From: Streptomyces sp. PKU-EA00015
GTDB lineage: Bacteria; Actinomycetota; Actinomycetes; Streptomycetales; Streptomycetaceae
Direction: 5' to 3'
Length of the DNA: 64,000 bases
NCBI RefSeq assembly: GCF_013387495.1
Contig: NZ_JABZEE010000053.1
Coordinates: 16,887-80,886 of the forward strand
Below, one piece after another: positions 44,601 through 52,635 of this stretch; positions within the stretch are counted from its first letter, which is position 1, and each line of letters starts with the position of its first letter. A program made the translations under genes and the position numbers. The notes beneath the pieces are model-generated. The model did not search any database. It saw nothing but the letters and a program-made list of their open reading frames with translations, and was not told where the DNA came from.

Positions 44601-46899
44601 CTACGACGGCCTCGGGCGGCGCACGGTGCTCGACAACCCGGACGCGGGCCGGACCGAGACCCGCTACGACCTCGCCGGCAACATCACGGCGAAGACCACC
44701 GCGAACCTGCGGGCCACGGACCAGACCATCGAGTACGACTACGACTACACGCGGGTGAAGGCCGTGCGGTACCCGAAGTTCCCGGGCAACGACGTCACCT
44801 ACTCCTACGGCGCCCCGGGCGCGGCGGACAACGCCGCGTCGCGGATCACCGAGGTCCGGGACGCCGCCGGGACGGTCACCCGCGGCTACGGGCCGCTGGG
44901 CGAGCTGACCCGGGAGACGCGCACGATCAGCGCCGTCAGCGGGACACCCCGCACCTACACGACCGCGTGGCGCTACGACACGTTCAACCGCGTGCTCCAG
45001 CTGACCTACCCCGACGGCGAGGTGCTCACCTACGCCTACGACTCCGGTGGCCAGGTCACGCGGGCGACCGGGGTCAAGAACGGGACCGACTACACGTACC
45101 TGCAACGCCTGGACTACGACAAGTTCGGCCAGAAAACCCTCCAGGAGACCGGCAACGGGGTCCGCACGACCTACACCTACGACGCCGAAGACCGCAGGCT
45201 CGCGGCGCTGAAGTCCGACGCACCCACCGGGTCGACGTTCCAGGACCTGGGCTACACCTACGACAACGCAGGCAATATCACGGCGCTGGCGAGCTCCGCG
45301 CCGCGGAACGCGGTGATCGGCGGTCCGAGCTCCCAGACCTACGGCTATGACGACCTGAACCGGCTGACGTCGGCGTCCGGGCAGTACACGGACAAGAACA
45401 ACCAGGTCAACAAATACACTCTGACGCTGGGCTACGACTCCATCAACAACACGACGAGCAAGTCCCAGCGCCACGAGATCACCGGCGGCGTCCCCGCCTT
45501 CCCGATCGACGCCGGGTCCCCTGGACCGATCGAACCGGTCGACGACCCGTCGAACCCGGCCGACGTGCAGGACAGGACAAGCTACGACTACGACTACACC
45601 TACGGCGGTGGCAAGCCGCACGCGCCGAGCCGGGTCGGCCCGATCACCCACGCCTACGACGCCAACGGCAACCTCACCGCCACGGTGAACACCGCCGCGA
45701 CTGGCAAGCGCCGGCAGTTCGTGTGGGACGAGGAGAACCGCCTCGCCTGCAACCAGGACACCACGACCTCGACGGTCGAACAGAGCCCCGCGGGCTGCGC
45801 GGACGCCACCGTGTCCTATCTGTACGACGCGACGGGCGAGCGTGTGGTCAAGAAGGGCGAAAGCCTCTCGCTGTACCCCAACCGAAACTACAGCGAACGG
45901 GACGGTACCGGCTACAAGCACGTCTTCATCGGCGAGAGCCGCCTGACGACCAAGACCGTCGCGGACGGAGTCGAGAACACCCAGTCGTTCTTCCACACCG
46001 ACCACCTCGGCTCGTCCGGGTACGTCACGGACAACACGGGGGCGGTGACCGAGCATCTGGAGTACTTCGCGTCCGGGGAGACCTGGGTGGAGGAACGGGC
46101 CGGGCAGGCGGACACGCCGTACCAGTACACCGGCAAGGAACTCGACAGCGAGACGGGCCTCAACTACCACGGCGCCCGCTACTACAACCCTCGAACCCAA
46201 CTGTGGGCGAGCGCCGACCCGGCCCTTCCGGAGTACCTCGACACCAAGCTCGCGGGCGGGATCTCCGAGCCCCGCAACCTCGCCGCCTACACCTACGCGC
46301 ACAACAACCCCGTCAAGCTCGTCGACCCCACCGGGCAGGCTCCCGAGGACGTGCCGGTCTACAACCAGATCCTGGCCCACATGGCCGAACAGATGCAGAC
46401 CAACTCCCACTCCGAACCGGTGCAGAAGATGCACGCTGCGAACACGAACGAGCAGAGATGGACGAGGTGGCTCAAACCGAACTGGTACGCCGACAAGGCG
46501 GCGGCGATGGCGGCGTGGAAGGAGTTCGTCAAGACCGGCGGCCCGTGGGACCACAAGGCCAAAATCGCGGAGATGAATGGCAACAAGGTCAACCACTCGA
46601 CCAACATCCCCGATACCGGCTTCTGGATGCGCGACGACTTCTGGTCCAACGTCCACTACGGCTACGTGGGTACGGCGGCCGGATTCAGCCCCGAGGTGCT
46701 GTTGGGGGCCGCGAGCGCCGTCGACGTGAAAGAGAGACAGCCCATCTTTTCGGGCGACCCCACCTCGATCATCTTCGGTATCCGCCTCTATCAGGCATAC
46801 GGGGACAAGGGTCTGACTGTCGCCGACCTCGACACACAGATCAGGAACCACTTCGATGAGCTGAGGAAGGCAGGGCTGATCGAGGACAAGCCGAGGTAG
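38668..46899 (+). CDS. Giant secreted SpvB/RHS-repeat toxin with polymorphic toxin type 44 (Ntox44) C-terminus
   Basis: A 2743-residue protein. A signal peptide (NLLVTLVVALPALGVAPPGW, about residues 10-36) precedes an SpvB-like domain (NNSGEARLSYPLEVPKGRAG; YNSSGTNGWLGVGWDV). Six DxNGDG FG-GAP/EF-type repeats occur near residues 450, 532, 1126, 1227, 1302 and 1389, as in Tc-toxin B/C subunits. From about 1600 come YD/RHS repeats, then the RHS core (HTDHLGSSGYVTD; YTGKELDSETGLNYHGARYY) ending at NNPVKLVDPTG near 2550. The last ~190 residues vary in this class; here WKEFVKTGGPWDHKAKIA and SNVHYGYVGTAAGFSPEVLL match toxin type 44. The RHS shell would encapsulate the toxin. A terminator follows directly, leaving no room for an immunity gene. 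Confidence 0.9.
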   Translation: MTVLASARARVKNLLVTLVVALPALGVAPPGWVMAAGPQAGADSAVKGPEHPEGTSFNPNQIKDIKAADPGSGVNLVEAPSANNSGEARLSYPLEVPKGRAGLEPKLAVTYNSSGTNGWLGVGWDVTTPVVTVDTRWGVPRYDAGLESETYLLNGEQLTPVAHRSALRARTAEKVFHSRVEGRFDRIVRHGDSPTNYWWEVTDKQGVRTLFGGTADSTLADGTGRVATWAAREVRDGNDNVMRYRYAKVADGGTEGSAVPGSDLYPQKITYTGRGDTDGRYSVTFIRDRERGEPRRADVRIDARYGLKKVTADLLRRVEVKLDDQLIRAYELNYRTGAFAKTLLTSVSQFSESNQLFNTHTFDYFDDVRDQSGNYNAFADAAGWSVPDDDLGVNIREGEASAISANTSVGFGAHLFAGYNVQGLPTKEGSVGLKVGFSAGQSDGLSTLTDVNGDNLPDKVFRKKNDVFYRPNLAKPGGEPKFGDTPVKLANLPGISTERTLSGTIGVESYVLTTSAQLDFVGTTTTSDRFFSDVNGDGITDLVNNGGVLFGYLDAHGQPAYSADSTRTPVPVGGGAVTGEIVGDQTAQFNQQVDNSPLLDTVRRWVAPFDGNVRVDGRVQLTHDPSPARAAYTKADGVRVTIQHKDAELWAQRIGPDDHTEFTPGNVASIPVKKGDALYFRTQSILDGKYDTVAWDPEITYTNLPAGTDANGLANTVFRASADFTFGGRPSLVTVPVNGTLRLTGDVVKNKATSDDVTVVIEKGNGVHPGAEVFRKVLPAASTGTTAIDVSLPVSMFEKMSWKLKTDSPIDASAVSWAPKAHYTAAQGVESVVDAAGDPTLVITPPYDLTMYPANTLTAPQQSYKATKTGQLKVRPKVSLNFGLLGEAKIAFTVKKRGGQLLGKRIFQAKDTSFGGPNLDLTVPVTAGDELYIDYSTTETGLLGMLVEQSASVTYDVTSSWPTFTPAPSAMHGSVGQGAFAQPYRGWGVIGYQGNRDRATQPLKQAELTLDQSFKDALPKEPKEADVAPFAANPRLTMPRLAVFAPVPAKGGWAAQDESSWITAEMATSSRLGADTIDIVTDADVKGDRAVMRRGVTGQVSATLAAGPFGGTVVGGITAGSVDYLDLNGDGYPDVVGAKEIQFSDMTGALGAERGTLGGNVREADNVSGNVSLSAGSETATIASALGMAAPDAGTSANTATTGAVQPSLGIGGSLGGGESDARVDLIDINGDGLPDKVFGNGDAQLNLGYSFAAREPWSAGPINDASTRNVGVNLGFNVDRYGFAGGLSAELGTSYTTASMTDVNGDGLTDRVFTDGADAIKVAVNTGTGFTAPAPFRGSFPEIAVDKNASLGAGVYFTVGLPTPVGVFVFNPGASATTGISRAETSLRDVNGDGLADHIKSTRDNEMLVATNKTGRTNLLRTVSRPMGARIDLDYTRTGNTQAMPESRWVLSRTAVFDGRTGDGADNQLTTYRYESGTYDRLEREFRGFGKVISEVRDPGADDALYRSVTDEYRTDSVYTRGLLARTLTTDGAGRPFTETVNTYQLHDIATGTAADPASTTASVFPRLTRVDKKFHEGAQEPAKTTHTVMTYDEYGNLTGSFDAGDDGIEDDVQTDFEYTASDQACRDRHLVGVARSVSQRATATDTSLRYREATVDCATGALRQIREYATPTAIAVTDLEYHPDGNLRSVTRPANKSGQRYKLEYGYDTTVGVHVESIEDSFGYRSATTHNLKYGLPERSTDQNDQPLSMSYDSVGRLDSVTGPYEAGSGRVTIDFAYHPEAAVPYATTKHLDRDADGVRADTIDTVTFSDGLKRVLQTKKDASVAASPGTAPQPVMTVSGRLKFDFLGRTTEKYYPVTEPKGAANTTFNAAFDTVAPTKDSFDVLDRPVRILRPDGTSTTNAYGFGPDRAGVTRFENTVTDANGNQRRVYTGVRDTTAAVKEFSGSTAVWTSYAHDPLNQITAITDDKNNVTRAAYDGLGRRTVLDNPDAGRTETRYDLAGNITAKTTANLRATDQTIEYDYDYTRVKAVRYPKFPGNDVTYSYGAPGAADNAASRITEVRDAAGTVTRGYGPLGELTRETRTISAVSGTPRTYTTAWRYDTFNRVLQLTYPDGEVLTYAYDSGGQVTRATGVKNGTDYTYLQRLDYDKFGQKTLQETGNGVRTTYTYDAEDRRLAALKSDAPTGSTFQDLGYTYDNAGNITALASSAPRNAVIGGPSSQTYGYDDLNRLTSASGQYTDKNNQVNKYTLTLGYDSINNTTSKSQRHEITGGVPAFPIDAGSPGPIEPVDDPSNPADVQDRTSYDYDYTYGGGKPHAPSRVGPITHAYDANGNLTATVNTAATGKRRQFVWDEENRLACNQDTTTSTVEQSPAGCADATVSYLYDATGERVVKKGESLSLYPNRNYSERDGTGYKHVFIGESRLTTKTVADGVENTQSFFHTDHLGSSGYVTDNTGAVTEHLEYFASGETWVEERAGQADTPYQYTGKELDSETGLNYHGARYYNPRTQLWASADPALPEYLDTKLAGGISEPRNLAAYTYAHNNPVKLVDPTGQAPEDVPVYNQILAHMAEQMQTNSHSEPVQKMHAANTNEQRWTRWLKPNWYADKAAAMAAWKEFVKTGGPWDHKAKIAEMNGNKVNHSTNIPDTGFWMRDDFWSNVHYGYVGTAAGFSPEVLLGAASAVDVKERQPIFSGDPTSIIFGIRLYQAYGDKGLTVADLDTQIRNHFDELRKAGLIEDKPR

Positions 46900-46921
46900 C
46901 GGACAGGCGTGAGTCGAACCG

Positions 46922-46950
46922 AGGGGCGGCCGGAACTCCCGGCCGCCCCT
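46922..46950 (+). terminator. Hairpin after the RHS gene
   Basis: 12-bp perfect stem (AGGGGCGGCCGG and its complement) with loop AACTC, 22 bases past the RHS stop; it lies between convergent genes. Confidence 0.85.
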
Positions 46951-46968
46951 TCGCCTCTCCGGCACCGC

Positions 46969-47452
46969 TCAGCGGAACAACGGGATGATGTCGGAGCCGT
47001 AGGCGTCGATCGTGCCCTCCCGGTTGTCGTGCATGTCGTAGACGGCGAACTGGTCGACGCCCAGGCTCTTCAGGTGGCGGAGCTTCTCGATGTGGGCTTC
47101 GGCGGGGCCGAGGAGGCAGAAGCGGTCGACGATCTCGTCGGGGACGAAGGCGGTGTCGGGGTTGTCGGCGCGGCCGTGGTGGGAGTAGTCGTAGCCCTGC
47201 CGGTCCTTGATGTAGTCGGTGAGCTCCTCGGGACCATCGAGGAGTGTTCGCCGTGCTTGGCGACCAGGTCGGCGACGTGGTTGCCTACCATGCCGCGGAA
47301 CCAGCGGCACTGGTCGCGGGCGTGCGCCAGGGCCTCCGGCGAGTCGTCGGCGGTGACGTAGGCGGGGGCCGCGACGCAGACGGTGAGGGCGTCGGGGTCG
47401 CGGCCCGAGTCCACGGCGGCCTGCCGCACCGCCTTGACCAGGTGGAGGCGTC
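46969..47452 (-). pseudogene. LLM-type F420-dependent oxidoreductase, C-terminal part, frameshifted
   Basis: Two frames together give RQAAVDSGRDPDALTVCVAA, DQCRWFRGMVGNHVADLVAK and, after a break near 47245, PEELTDYIKDRQGYDYSHHG, FVPDEIVDRFCLLGPAEAHI and LGVDQFAVYDMHDNREGTID, ending IIPLFR. This is the second half of a luciferase-like TIM barrel that uses F420 or flavin. The N-terminal half is missing: sequence beyond 47452 belongs to a recombinase on the other strand. Confidence 0.85.
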
Positions 47453-47457
47453 GCTCA

Positions 47458-49282
47458 GATCACTGTCGGAGACTGTGTGGAGCTTGCCGAGGCCAAGGAC
47501 AAGACACGCGGCCCCCGCGCCGGGACCAACAAGAGCCTGTTCTACCTTCTGCTGCACTCGATGGGGATCTTCCCCGAGGACGCACCGGCCACTGTCAGGG
47601 TCTTTGGTCGCGCCCGCGGACAGCTGAGCGTCGAGCAGCTCGTCGACCGCTACGATCTCGCCTGCCGTCCGGTCAGGAATGTGCTGGTCGACTACCTGCG
47701 TGAGCGGCAGCCGCAGTTGGATTACAACAGCCTCTCCCAGCTGTCGATGATCTTGTGCAAGTCGTTCTGGGCTGACCTCGAAGCCCACCATCCGGGCATC
47801 GACTCCCTGCGCCTGGAGCCGGTCGTTGCCACGGCATGGAAGGAGCGGATGCGGACAAAGGTACGCCGCCTGCGCCAGGCAGACGGTTCGGTCAGCGAGG
47901 TCCGAAGCCCTCGCCTGGCGGCGGTCGAGGACATGGCGCGGGTGCGGGCCTTCTATCTCGACATCACGCAGTAGGCCGTGGACGACCCCGCACGCTGGGC
48001 GGCATGGGCAGTGCCGTGCCCGATCAGTGAGGCCGAGGCGAACTTCGGCAAGGAGGTCCGGCGTCGCAAGGCCCGGATGGACCAGCGGACCCGGGAACGG
48101 CTCCCGGTTCTTCCCCGGCTGGTCGCGGCCGTCGACGTCGAACGCAAGCTCGCCGCAGCACGCTTGGATGCCGCACGAGCAGCCTCACCCGGCACTGCCT
48201 TCTCCGCGAGCGACGAGCGGTGGCACCGCCCACAGTTGCCTTACGCCCACGCGACCTGGGCAGACGATGTACAGGGGCTTCGCCGGAACCTCAATCTCGA
48301 GGAGAGCAACGCCTTCTGGACATGGGCGACCGTCGAGGTCCTGCGGCACACCGGCGTGCGGATCGAGGAGATGCTGGAACTGAGCCATCACGGCATCGTC
48401 CAGTACCGGCTGCCCTCGACCGGCGAGTTGGTCCCGCTGCTCCAGCTCGCCCCTTCCAAGACCGACGAGGAACGTCTGCTGCTCGTCACGCCCGAGCTAG
48501 CCGACGTCCTCAGCCAGATCGTCCGTTGCGTCCGCGACACGACTGGGGCCGTGCCCCGGGTGCCGGCCTACGACACCCACGAGAAGGTATGGCTGCCGGC
48601 CATGCCGTGGCTCTTTCAATACCCACGAGGCGGCGAGAGGCGCCGGATGACCCCTGGCGGCATCCGCCACCTGCTGCGACGCGCGCTGACCTCACTGGGC
48701 CTGACCGGATCCGACGGCGCCCCATTGGCGTGGACGCCGCACGACTTCCGCCTGATGTTCGTCACCGACGCCGTGGCCAACGGTCTGCCACCCCACATCG
48801 CCCAGATCATCTGCGGACACAAGGACATCTCCACCACCATGGGCTACAAGGCGATCTACCCCGACGAGGCCATCGAGGCACACCGGGCCTTCATCGCCCG
48901 CCGGCGAGCCCTCCGCCCCGGCCAGGAGTACCGCACGCCGACCAGCGAGGAATGGGACGATTTCCTCGGCCACTTCGAGAAGCGGAAGGTGTCCATCGGC
49001 ACCTGCGCACGCGCCTTCGGGTCCCCTTGTATTCATGAGCACGCTTGTGTCAGATGCTCACTCCTCCGGCCGGATCCGGCCCAACGGGCACGGCTCGTCG
49101 ACATCCGCGACAACCTCCTCGCCCGCATCGACGAAGCCGAGACGGAAGGCTGGCTCGGCGAGGTCGAAGGTCTCCAGGTCAGCCTGGCTGGCGCTGAGGA
49201 GAAGCTCCGCCAGCTCGATCGGGGCCACGGGCAGCATACGGCCGTGGACCTTGGCATTCCCACCACGCGCGGTGATCGATGA
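47458..49282 (+). pseudogene. Tyrosine recombinase interrupted by an in-frame amber codon
   Basis: A single reading frame runs from about 47458 to 49282, interrupted only by TAG at 47972-47974. Relatives have a tryptophan there (YLDIxxWAxEDP), so TGG to TAG is likely. The first part is an N-terminal SAM-like domain without its first residues; the second has the catalytic set: Arg in RHTGVRIEEMLEL, Lys in APSKTDEERLLL, HDFR, the second His in CGHKDISTTMGY, and Tyr candidates in GYKAIY. A cysteine/histidine cluster (CARAFGSPCIHEHACVRC) follows and may bind zinc. The stop overlaps a further ATG (ATGA at 49279), as in operons of paired recombinases, but the following gene is cut off. Confidence 0.8.
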
Positions 49283-49349
49283 ACCCACGAAGGGTGGGAT
49301 GCCGCATGCCTCTCAACCGAGATCGATACCACGTTCAAAGAAGCGTGCG

Positions 49350-50246
49350 TCAAACGCCGGTCAGAACGCGATCAAGTGCCGCCTGGCCTGCAGGTCCCCA
49401 GTTCGGCTTGCCGCCGGGAAGCCCCCGATCTCCGTTCTGCCCCATGAGCATCAGGAAGAGGCTCTTCATAGCGGCCAGCCCGCGGGCGCGCCGGATCGCC
49501 GCCTCGTCTGCATGCGCGTACATGTCGAAGAACCGTGAGGCCGTGCCCGCGGGTAGCAGCACCCATGCGGCGGCGAGGTCCCACGCTGGATCGCCGGCGA
49601 ACATGTCGCCGAAGTCGACGATGCCCGAGAGTGTTCCGTCCGAGACGACGACGTTCGCGGGATGGAGGTCGCCGTGCACCCACACCGGCGGGCCCTGCCA
49701 CGCGTGGGCCGCAACGGCATCGTCCCAGACGGCCCGGACATCGGCAGCGATGTCGTCGGGGGCAACGGCCTGGAAGAAGTTCTCGAAGCCGTCCGTGCAG
49801 TTCTTGGGATGGGCACCGCGGTCCGTAGCGATCGGCGCCCCGGCGGGCGCCTCCACATGGAGCGCCCGGAGGAAGCCCGCCAGCGTGTCGGCCGCGTGGT
49901 CGCCGCGGCTGATCGAGCCGTGGTCCAGCGGCTCGCCGGGAACCCACGTCATCACGGTCCAGTGCTTGGGGAAGCGCTCGGACGGTTCGCCGAACCGCAC
50001 CGGGGTCGGCACCGGGAGCGGCAGGCGCGGGGCCAGCGCAGGTAGCCACCGCCGCTCCTTGAGCTGGAGTTCTGGGGTGGGGTCCATGCGCTGCATGCGC
50101 ACGGCCAGCTCATCCCCGAGACGCCACATTTGGTTGCCCCAGCCGCCCGCCACCTCGCGGATGGCCAGCCCTGCAAGGTCTGGATGTTGCTCCTCCAGCA
50201 GGTCGCGGACCAGGTCTGCGGTGATCTCGATCTCGGTGTCGGTCAT
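49350..50246 (-). CDS. Aminoglycoside phosphotransferase-family (APH) kinase
   Basis: A 298-residue protein of the APH/choline-kinase fold. It has GGWGNQMWRLGDELAVRMQR (glycine loop and ATP-binding lysine replaced by R in this subfamily), WTVMTWVPGEPLD (hinge), the Brenner motif VHGDLHPANVVV with catalytic Asp, and IVDFGDMFAGDPAWDLA with the metal-binding Asp. Members phosphorylate antibiotics, sugars or other small molecules; the sequence does not say which. It lies alone, convergent with the recombinase. Confidence 0.87.
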   Translation of the reverse strand: MTDTEIEITADLVRDLLEEQHPDLAGLAIREVAGGWGNQMWRLGDELAVRMQRMDPTPELQLKERRWLPALAPRLPLPVPTPVRFGEPSERFPKHWTVMTWVPGEPLDHGSISRGDHAADTLAGFLRALHVEAPAGAPIATDRGAHPKNCTDGFENFFQAVAPDDIAADVRAVWDDAVAAHAWQGPPVWVHGDLHPANVVVSDGTLSGIVDFGDMFAGDPAWDLAAAWVLLPAGTASRFFDMYAHADEAAIRRARGLAAMKSLFLMLMGQNGDRGLPGGKPNWGPAGQAALDRVLTGV

Positions 50247-50383
50247 GCGAAGTCACAGTACTAAGGCGGCAGACGGAGCGGGCTCTCGCTCTCCGGAACA
50301 TCTCGCTGTGATCCCTCTGGCATCGCCAATTCGGTTTCAGAGAGCTATGGATCAGAGGCTTGGGACAGACCCAGCCCCAAGTT

Positions 50384-50722
50384 CAGAGAAGGAGTCGCGA
50401 GCGCTTGGCCCTGCTGCGGCCACGGCACGGCATCCTTATCCTCCAGACACTGCTCTGGGAGGACGAGCTGCGCGACCCGGGCGACATCGCGCCCTCGGCA
50501 CCGGTCACGGACCGGGAACTGGAGCTGGCCGAGGTCCTGATCAGGGAACTGACCGGCATCGAGGTACGCGAGCTCCACGACGAGTACGCGCACGCCCTGG
50601 AGCAGCTGGTCGCGGCCAAGGCCGGCGGCGGCACGCCGCCCGTGCCGCAGGAGGCGTCACCGGCAGTGGACCTGATGGCCGCGCTGGAGGAGAGCATCCA
50701 GGCGGCGAAGCGACTCCACTGA
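50384..50722 (+). pseudogene. Ku (NHEJ DNA end-binding) C-terminal fragment
   Basis: The frame reads RERLALLRPRHGILILQTLL, WEDELRDPGDIAPSAPVTDR, ELELAEVLIRELTGIEVREL, HDEYAHALEQLVAAKAGG and ends VDLMAALEESIQAAKRLH. This is the C-terminal third of bacterial Ku, including the end of the beta-barrel and the Lys/Ala-rich tail. The first ~170 residues are missing, so it cannot form the DNA-encircling ring. A TTG at 50360 could start a short product, but it is more likely a stump. Confidence 0.85.
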
Positions 50723-50950
50723 GCCCGGCGCGGTCTTCAGCCACCCTCTTCCCCGGTGACTGATTCCCGTGCATGCTGTGCGGACCCCGCCCGGTCACGT
50801 CGGGCGGGGGCCAGCCCCCTCCCGGAGCCCCACGGGAGGGCGGCCCATGCCCGCCACCGGATGCGCCGGCGCTACGCCCTCCGTGGTGACTCGCCGAAGG
50901 GCCACCAGTGCCTGCCCGACTGCCAGCGAGGCTCGGGATTCACTAGCCCC

Positions 50951-51037
50951 ATGACGAGCTTCCTGTTCACCAGCTGCCTCGGGGTGCTCGCCACCGGTCT
51001 CGCCGCAGCCATCTCCATCGGACTCCTACACCGATAA
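50951..51037 (+). CDS. Possible 28-residue single-TM peptide
   Basis: An ATG-led frame encodes MTSFLFTSCLGVLATGLAAA followed by ISIGLLHR, almost entirely one hydrophobic helix with a basic end. No strong ribosome site is seen. Listed because of its clean TM pattern; it may be chance. Confidence 0.25.
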   Translation: MTSFLFTSCLGVLATGLAAAISIGLLHR

Positions 51038-51077
51038 CGGTCGTAGGGAACATCGGTACAGCCACGCCTGCTCGTGT

Positions 51078-51108
51078 GAGGGCCCCCGGCCGCCGACTGG
51101 GGCCCCTC
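51078..51108 (-). terminator. Hairpin after the TSUP gene
   Basis: GAGGGCCCC pairs with GGGGCC(C)CTC with one bulged base around an 11-12-base loop, 24 bases beyond the TSUP stop codon. Confidence 0.5.
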
Positions 51109-51131
51109 GTGTCTCGGAGCGTGTCGAGCCG

Positions 51132-51941
51132 TCAGTCGTGGCGGGCGAGCTTTACCGCGGAGACGAGCAGGATCACGGCGAGAGCGGGGATGAGCACCAG
51201 ATCGGAGACCACCCCGAGCAGCAGGCCGCCCAGCACCGCGCCGGCGATCGAGCCCGCGGCCATGACCAGGGTGAAGCGGACGTTGGCGCCGAGCACCGCG
51301 AAGCTGCCGTCACGGCTGTAGCGGGCGAAGGCGACCAGCATGGTCGGCAGCGACACCAGCAGGGACAGGCTTCCCGCCGTCTTGATGTCCACCGCGAACA
51401 GCAGCACGATCGTCGGGATCAGCAGCTCACCCCCGGCCACGCCCATGATCGCCGCGACCACCCCGATGCCGAAGCCGGCCACCACCGCGATCGGTACCTG
51501 CGCCGCGAGGGGGAGCGCGAGCGTTCCCACGGTGGTGGTGTGGGTGGCCAGCAGGGCCGCGGCCATGAGCACCATGAGCCCCGCCAGCACCTTGCACAGG
51601 GTGGAGCTGCGCATCCGCACGGCCCAGGCCGCTCCGGCCCAGGCACCCAGCAGGCTTCCGGCCAGCAGGTTGACCGCAATCGTCCAGTGTGCGGCGATCT
51701 CGGACGTGGGCACTGCCGCCAGCCGGGCGGGCAGCGCGACCAGGACGACGACCAGGCTCATCGCCTTGTTCAGGATGACCGCCGAGAGCGCGGCGAACCC
51801 GAACAGGCCGATCAGCAGCGGCAGCCGGAACTCCGCACCGCCCAGGCCGATCATCCCGCCCAGGATGCCCACAGCCCCTCCCGCAGCGAACACCAAGGGC
51901 ATCGAACGCGTCGAACGTGCGGGAATGAGGTCGGTGGCCAT
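51132..51941 (-). CDS. TSUP (TauE/SafE) family membrane exporter
   Basis: A 269-residue permease with 7-8 TM helices in two related halves, each with the family's glycine-rich block: GGAVGILGGMIGLGGAEFRL and FGIGVVAAIMGVAGGELLIP. TSUP proteins carry sulfite, sulfoacetate, taurine-derived sulfonates or related anions. ATG 51941 is preferred: AGGGAGG ends 9 bases upstream, whereas it abuts the alternative ATG at 51950. No sulfur genes adjoin it, so the substrate is open. Confidence 0.88.
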   Translation of the reverse strand: MATDLIPARSTRSMPLVFAAGGAVGILGGMIGLGGAEFRLPLLIGLFGFAALSAVILNKAMSLVVVLVALPARLAAVPTSEIAAHWTIAVNLLAGSLLGAWAGAAWAVRMRSSTLCKVLAGLMVLMAAALLATHTTTVGTLALPLAAQVPIAVVAGFGIGVVAAIMGVAGGELLIPTIVLLFAVDIKTAGSLSLLVSLPTMLVAFARYSRDGSFAVLGANVRFTLVMAAGSIAGAVLGGLLLGVVSDLVLIPALAVILLVSAVKLARHD

Positions 51942-52194
51942 GGCGGGCATCCTCCCTGGTGACGGGCCTTGTCCGCCATGACGCAGACCCCACTTCGGGG
52001 AAAGGCACCGGGCGCCCGCCCACCTTTTGTCCGGACCTCCCACCCGGCGCCGCAATCCCTAAGACCTCCCCTGTGCTCACCGACCATGATCAATCTCGGC
52101 GCCAACGGCTGTACCGGTGTTCCCCAAGGCCGGATAACCGCCGCCCCGTGAGCCTGGGCCTCCGCGTCCGGCAGAACGGGCGCCCTTCTGCCGG

Positions 52195-52536
52195 TCAGTC
52201 GCCCAGCCCGGTCTCCGGCCTGCAGATCTCACAGGGCTTGATGTCGGGGAGTTCCAGAGCGATCAGCGCTTCTTCTCGGCTGAGCCAGCCCATGGGGTGC
52301 TGGTACAGGTGGCAGCCGCCGCGGTGCAGGATCGCGAAGTCGACCGCCTTCGCCCGGGACGGCTCGACCTTCCACGAGGATCCTTCACGGGCGGCACGCT
52401 CGCGTTTCAGCGCCGCCGCCTCGTCGGCCTCCAGCTGCCGGATCGTCTCGCGGGTCCGACCGAGCTGGTACGCCTGGTAGGCCTCCACGATGCGCAGCTT
52501 CTGGAGGCGCGACAGCTCGGGTACGGGCTCGGACAT
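52195..52536 (-). CDS. DUF6233 family protein
   Basis: A 113-residue protein: an N-terminal coiled-coil helix (LQKLRIVEAYQAYQLGRTRE), a central segment with HRGGCHLYQHPMG, and the C-terminal signature SREEALIALELPDIKPCEIC then RPETGLG, in which cysteines and histidine could bind a metal. This family is nearly restricted to Streptomyces, often near mobile or plasmid-type loci, with no known function. Its start codon falls in the first copy of a 52-bp tandem duplication. Confidence 0.75.
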   Translation of the reverse strand: MSEPVPELSRLQKLRIVEAYQAYQLGRTRETIRQLEADEAAALKRERAAREGSSWKVEPSRAKAVDFAILHRGGCHLYQHPMGWLSREEALIALELPDIKPCEICRPETGLGD

Positions 52537-52635
52537 CACGGTGCCGGCCGGTCAGGCGGCGGTGCCGACGTCGACCACGGGCGGACATCACGATGCCGAC
52601 CGGTCAGGCGGCGGTGTCGACGTCGACCACGGGCG
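52532..52635. repeat. 52-bp tandem duplication
   Basis: Copies 52532-52583 and 52584-52635 differ at only three to four positions. Both contain GACATCACG, whose complement provides the ATG of the DUF6233 gene, and both overlap the 3' end of the upstream small gene, so start and stop signals were duplicated. Confidence 0.85.

Noticed and set aside
38707..46965. A 2752-codon open frame on the minus strand opposite the RHS gene
   Set aside because: A shadow of the high-GC codon pattern; its translation is low-complexity Arg/Val/Gly-rich without domains, while the plus strand encodes clear SpvB/RHS motifs.
46900..46968. A small immunity gene between the RHS stop and the next gene
   Set aside because: Only 69 bases, taken up by a terminator; no frame fits.
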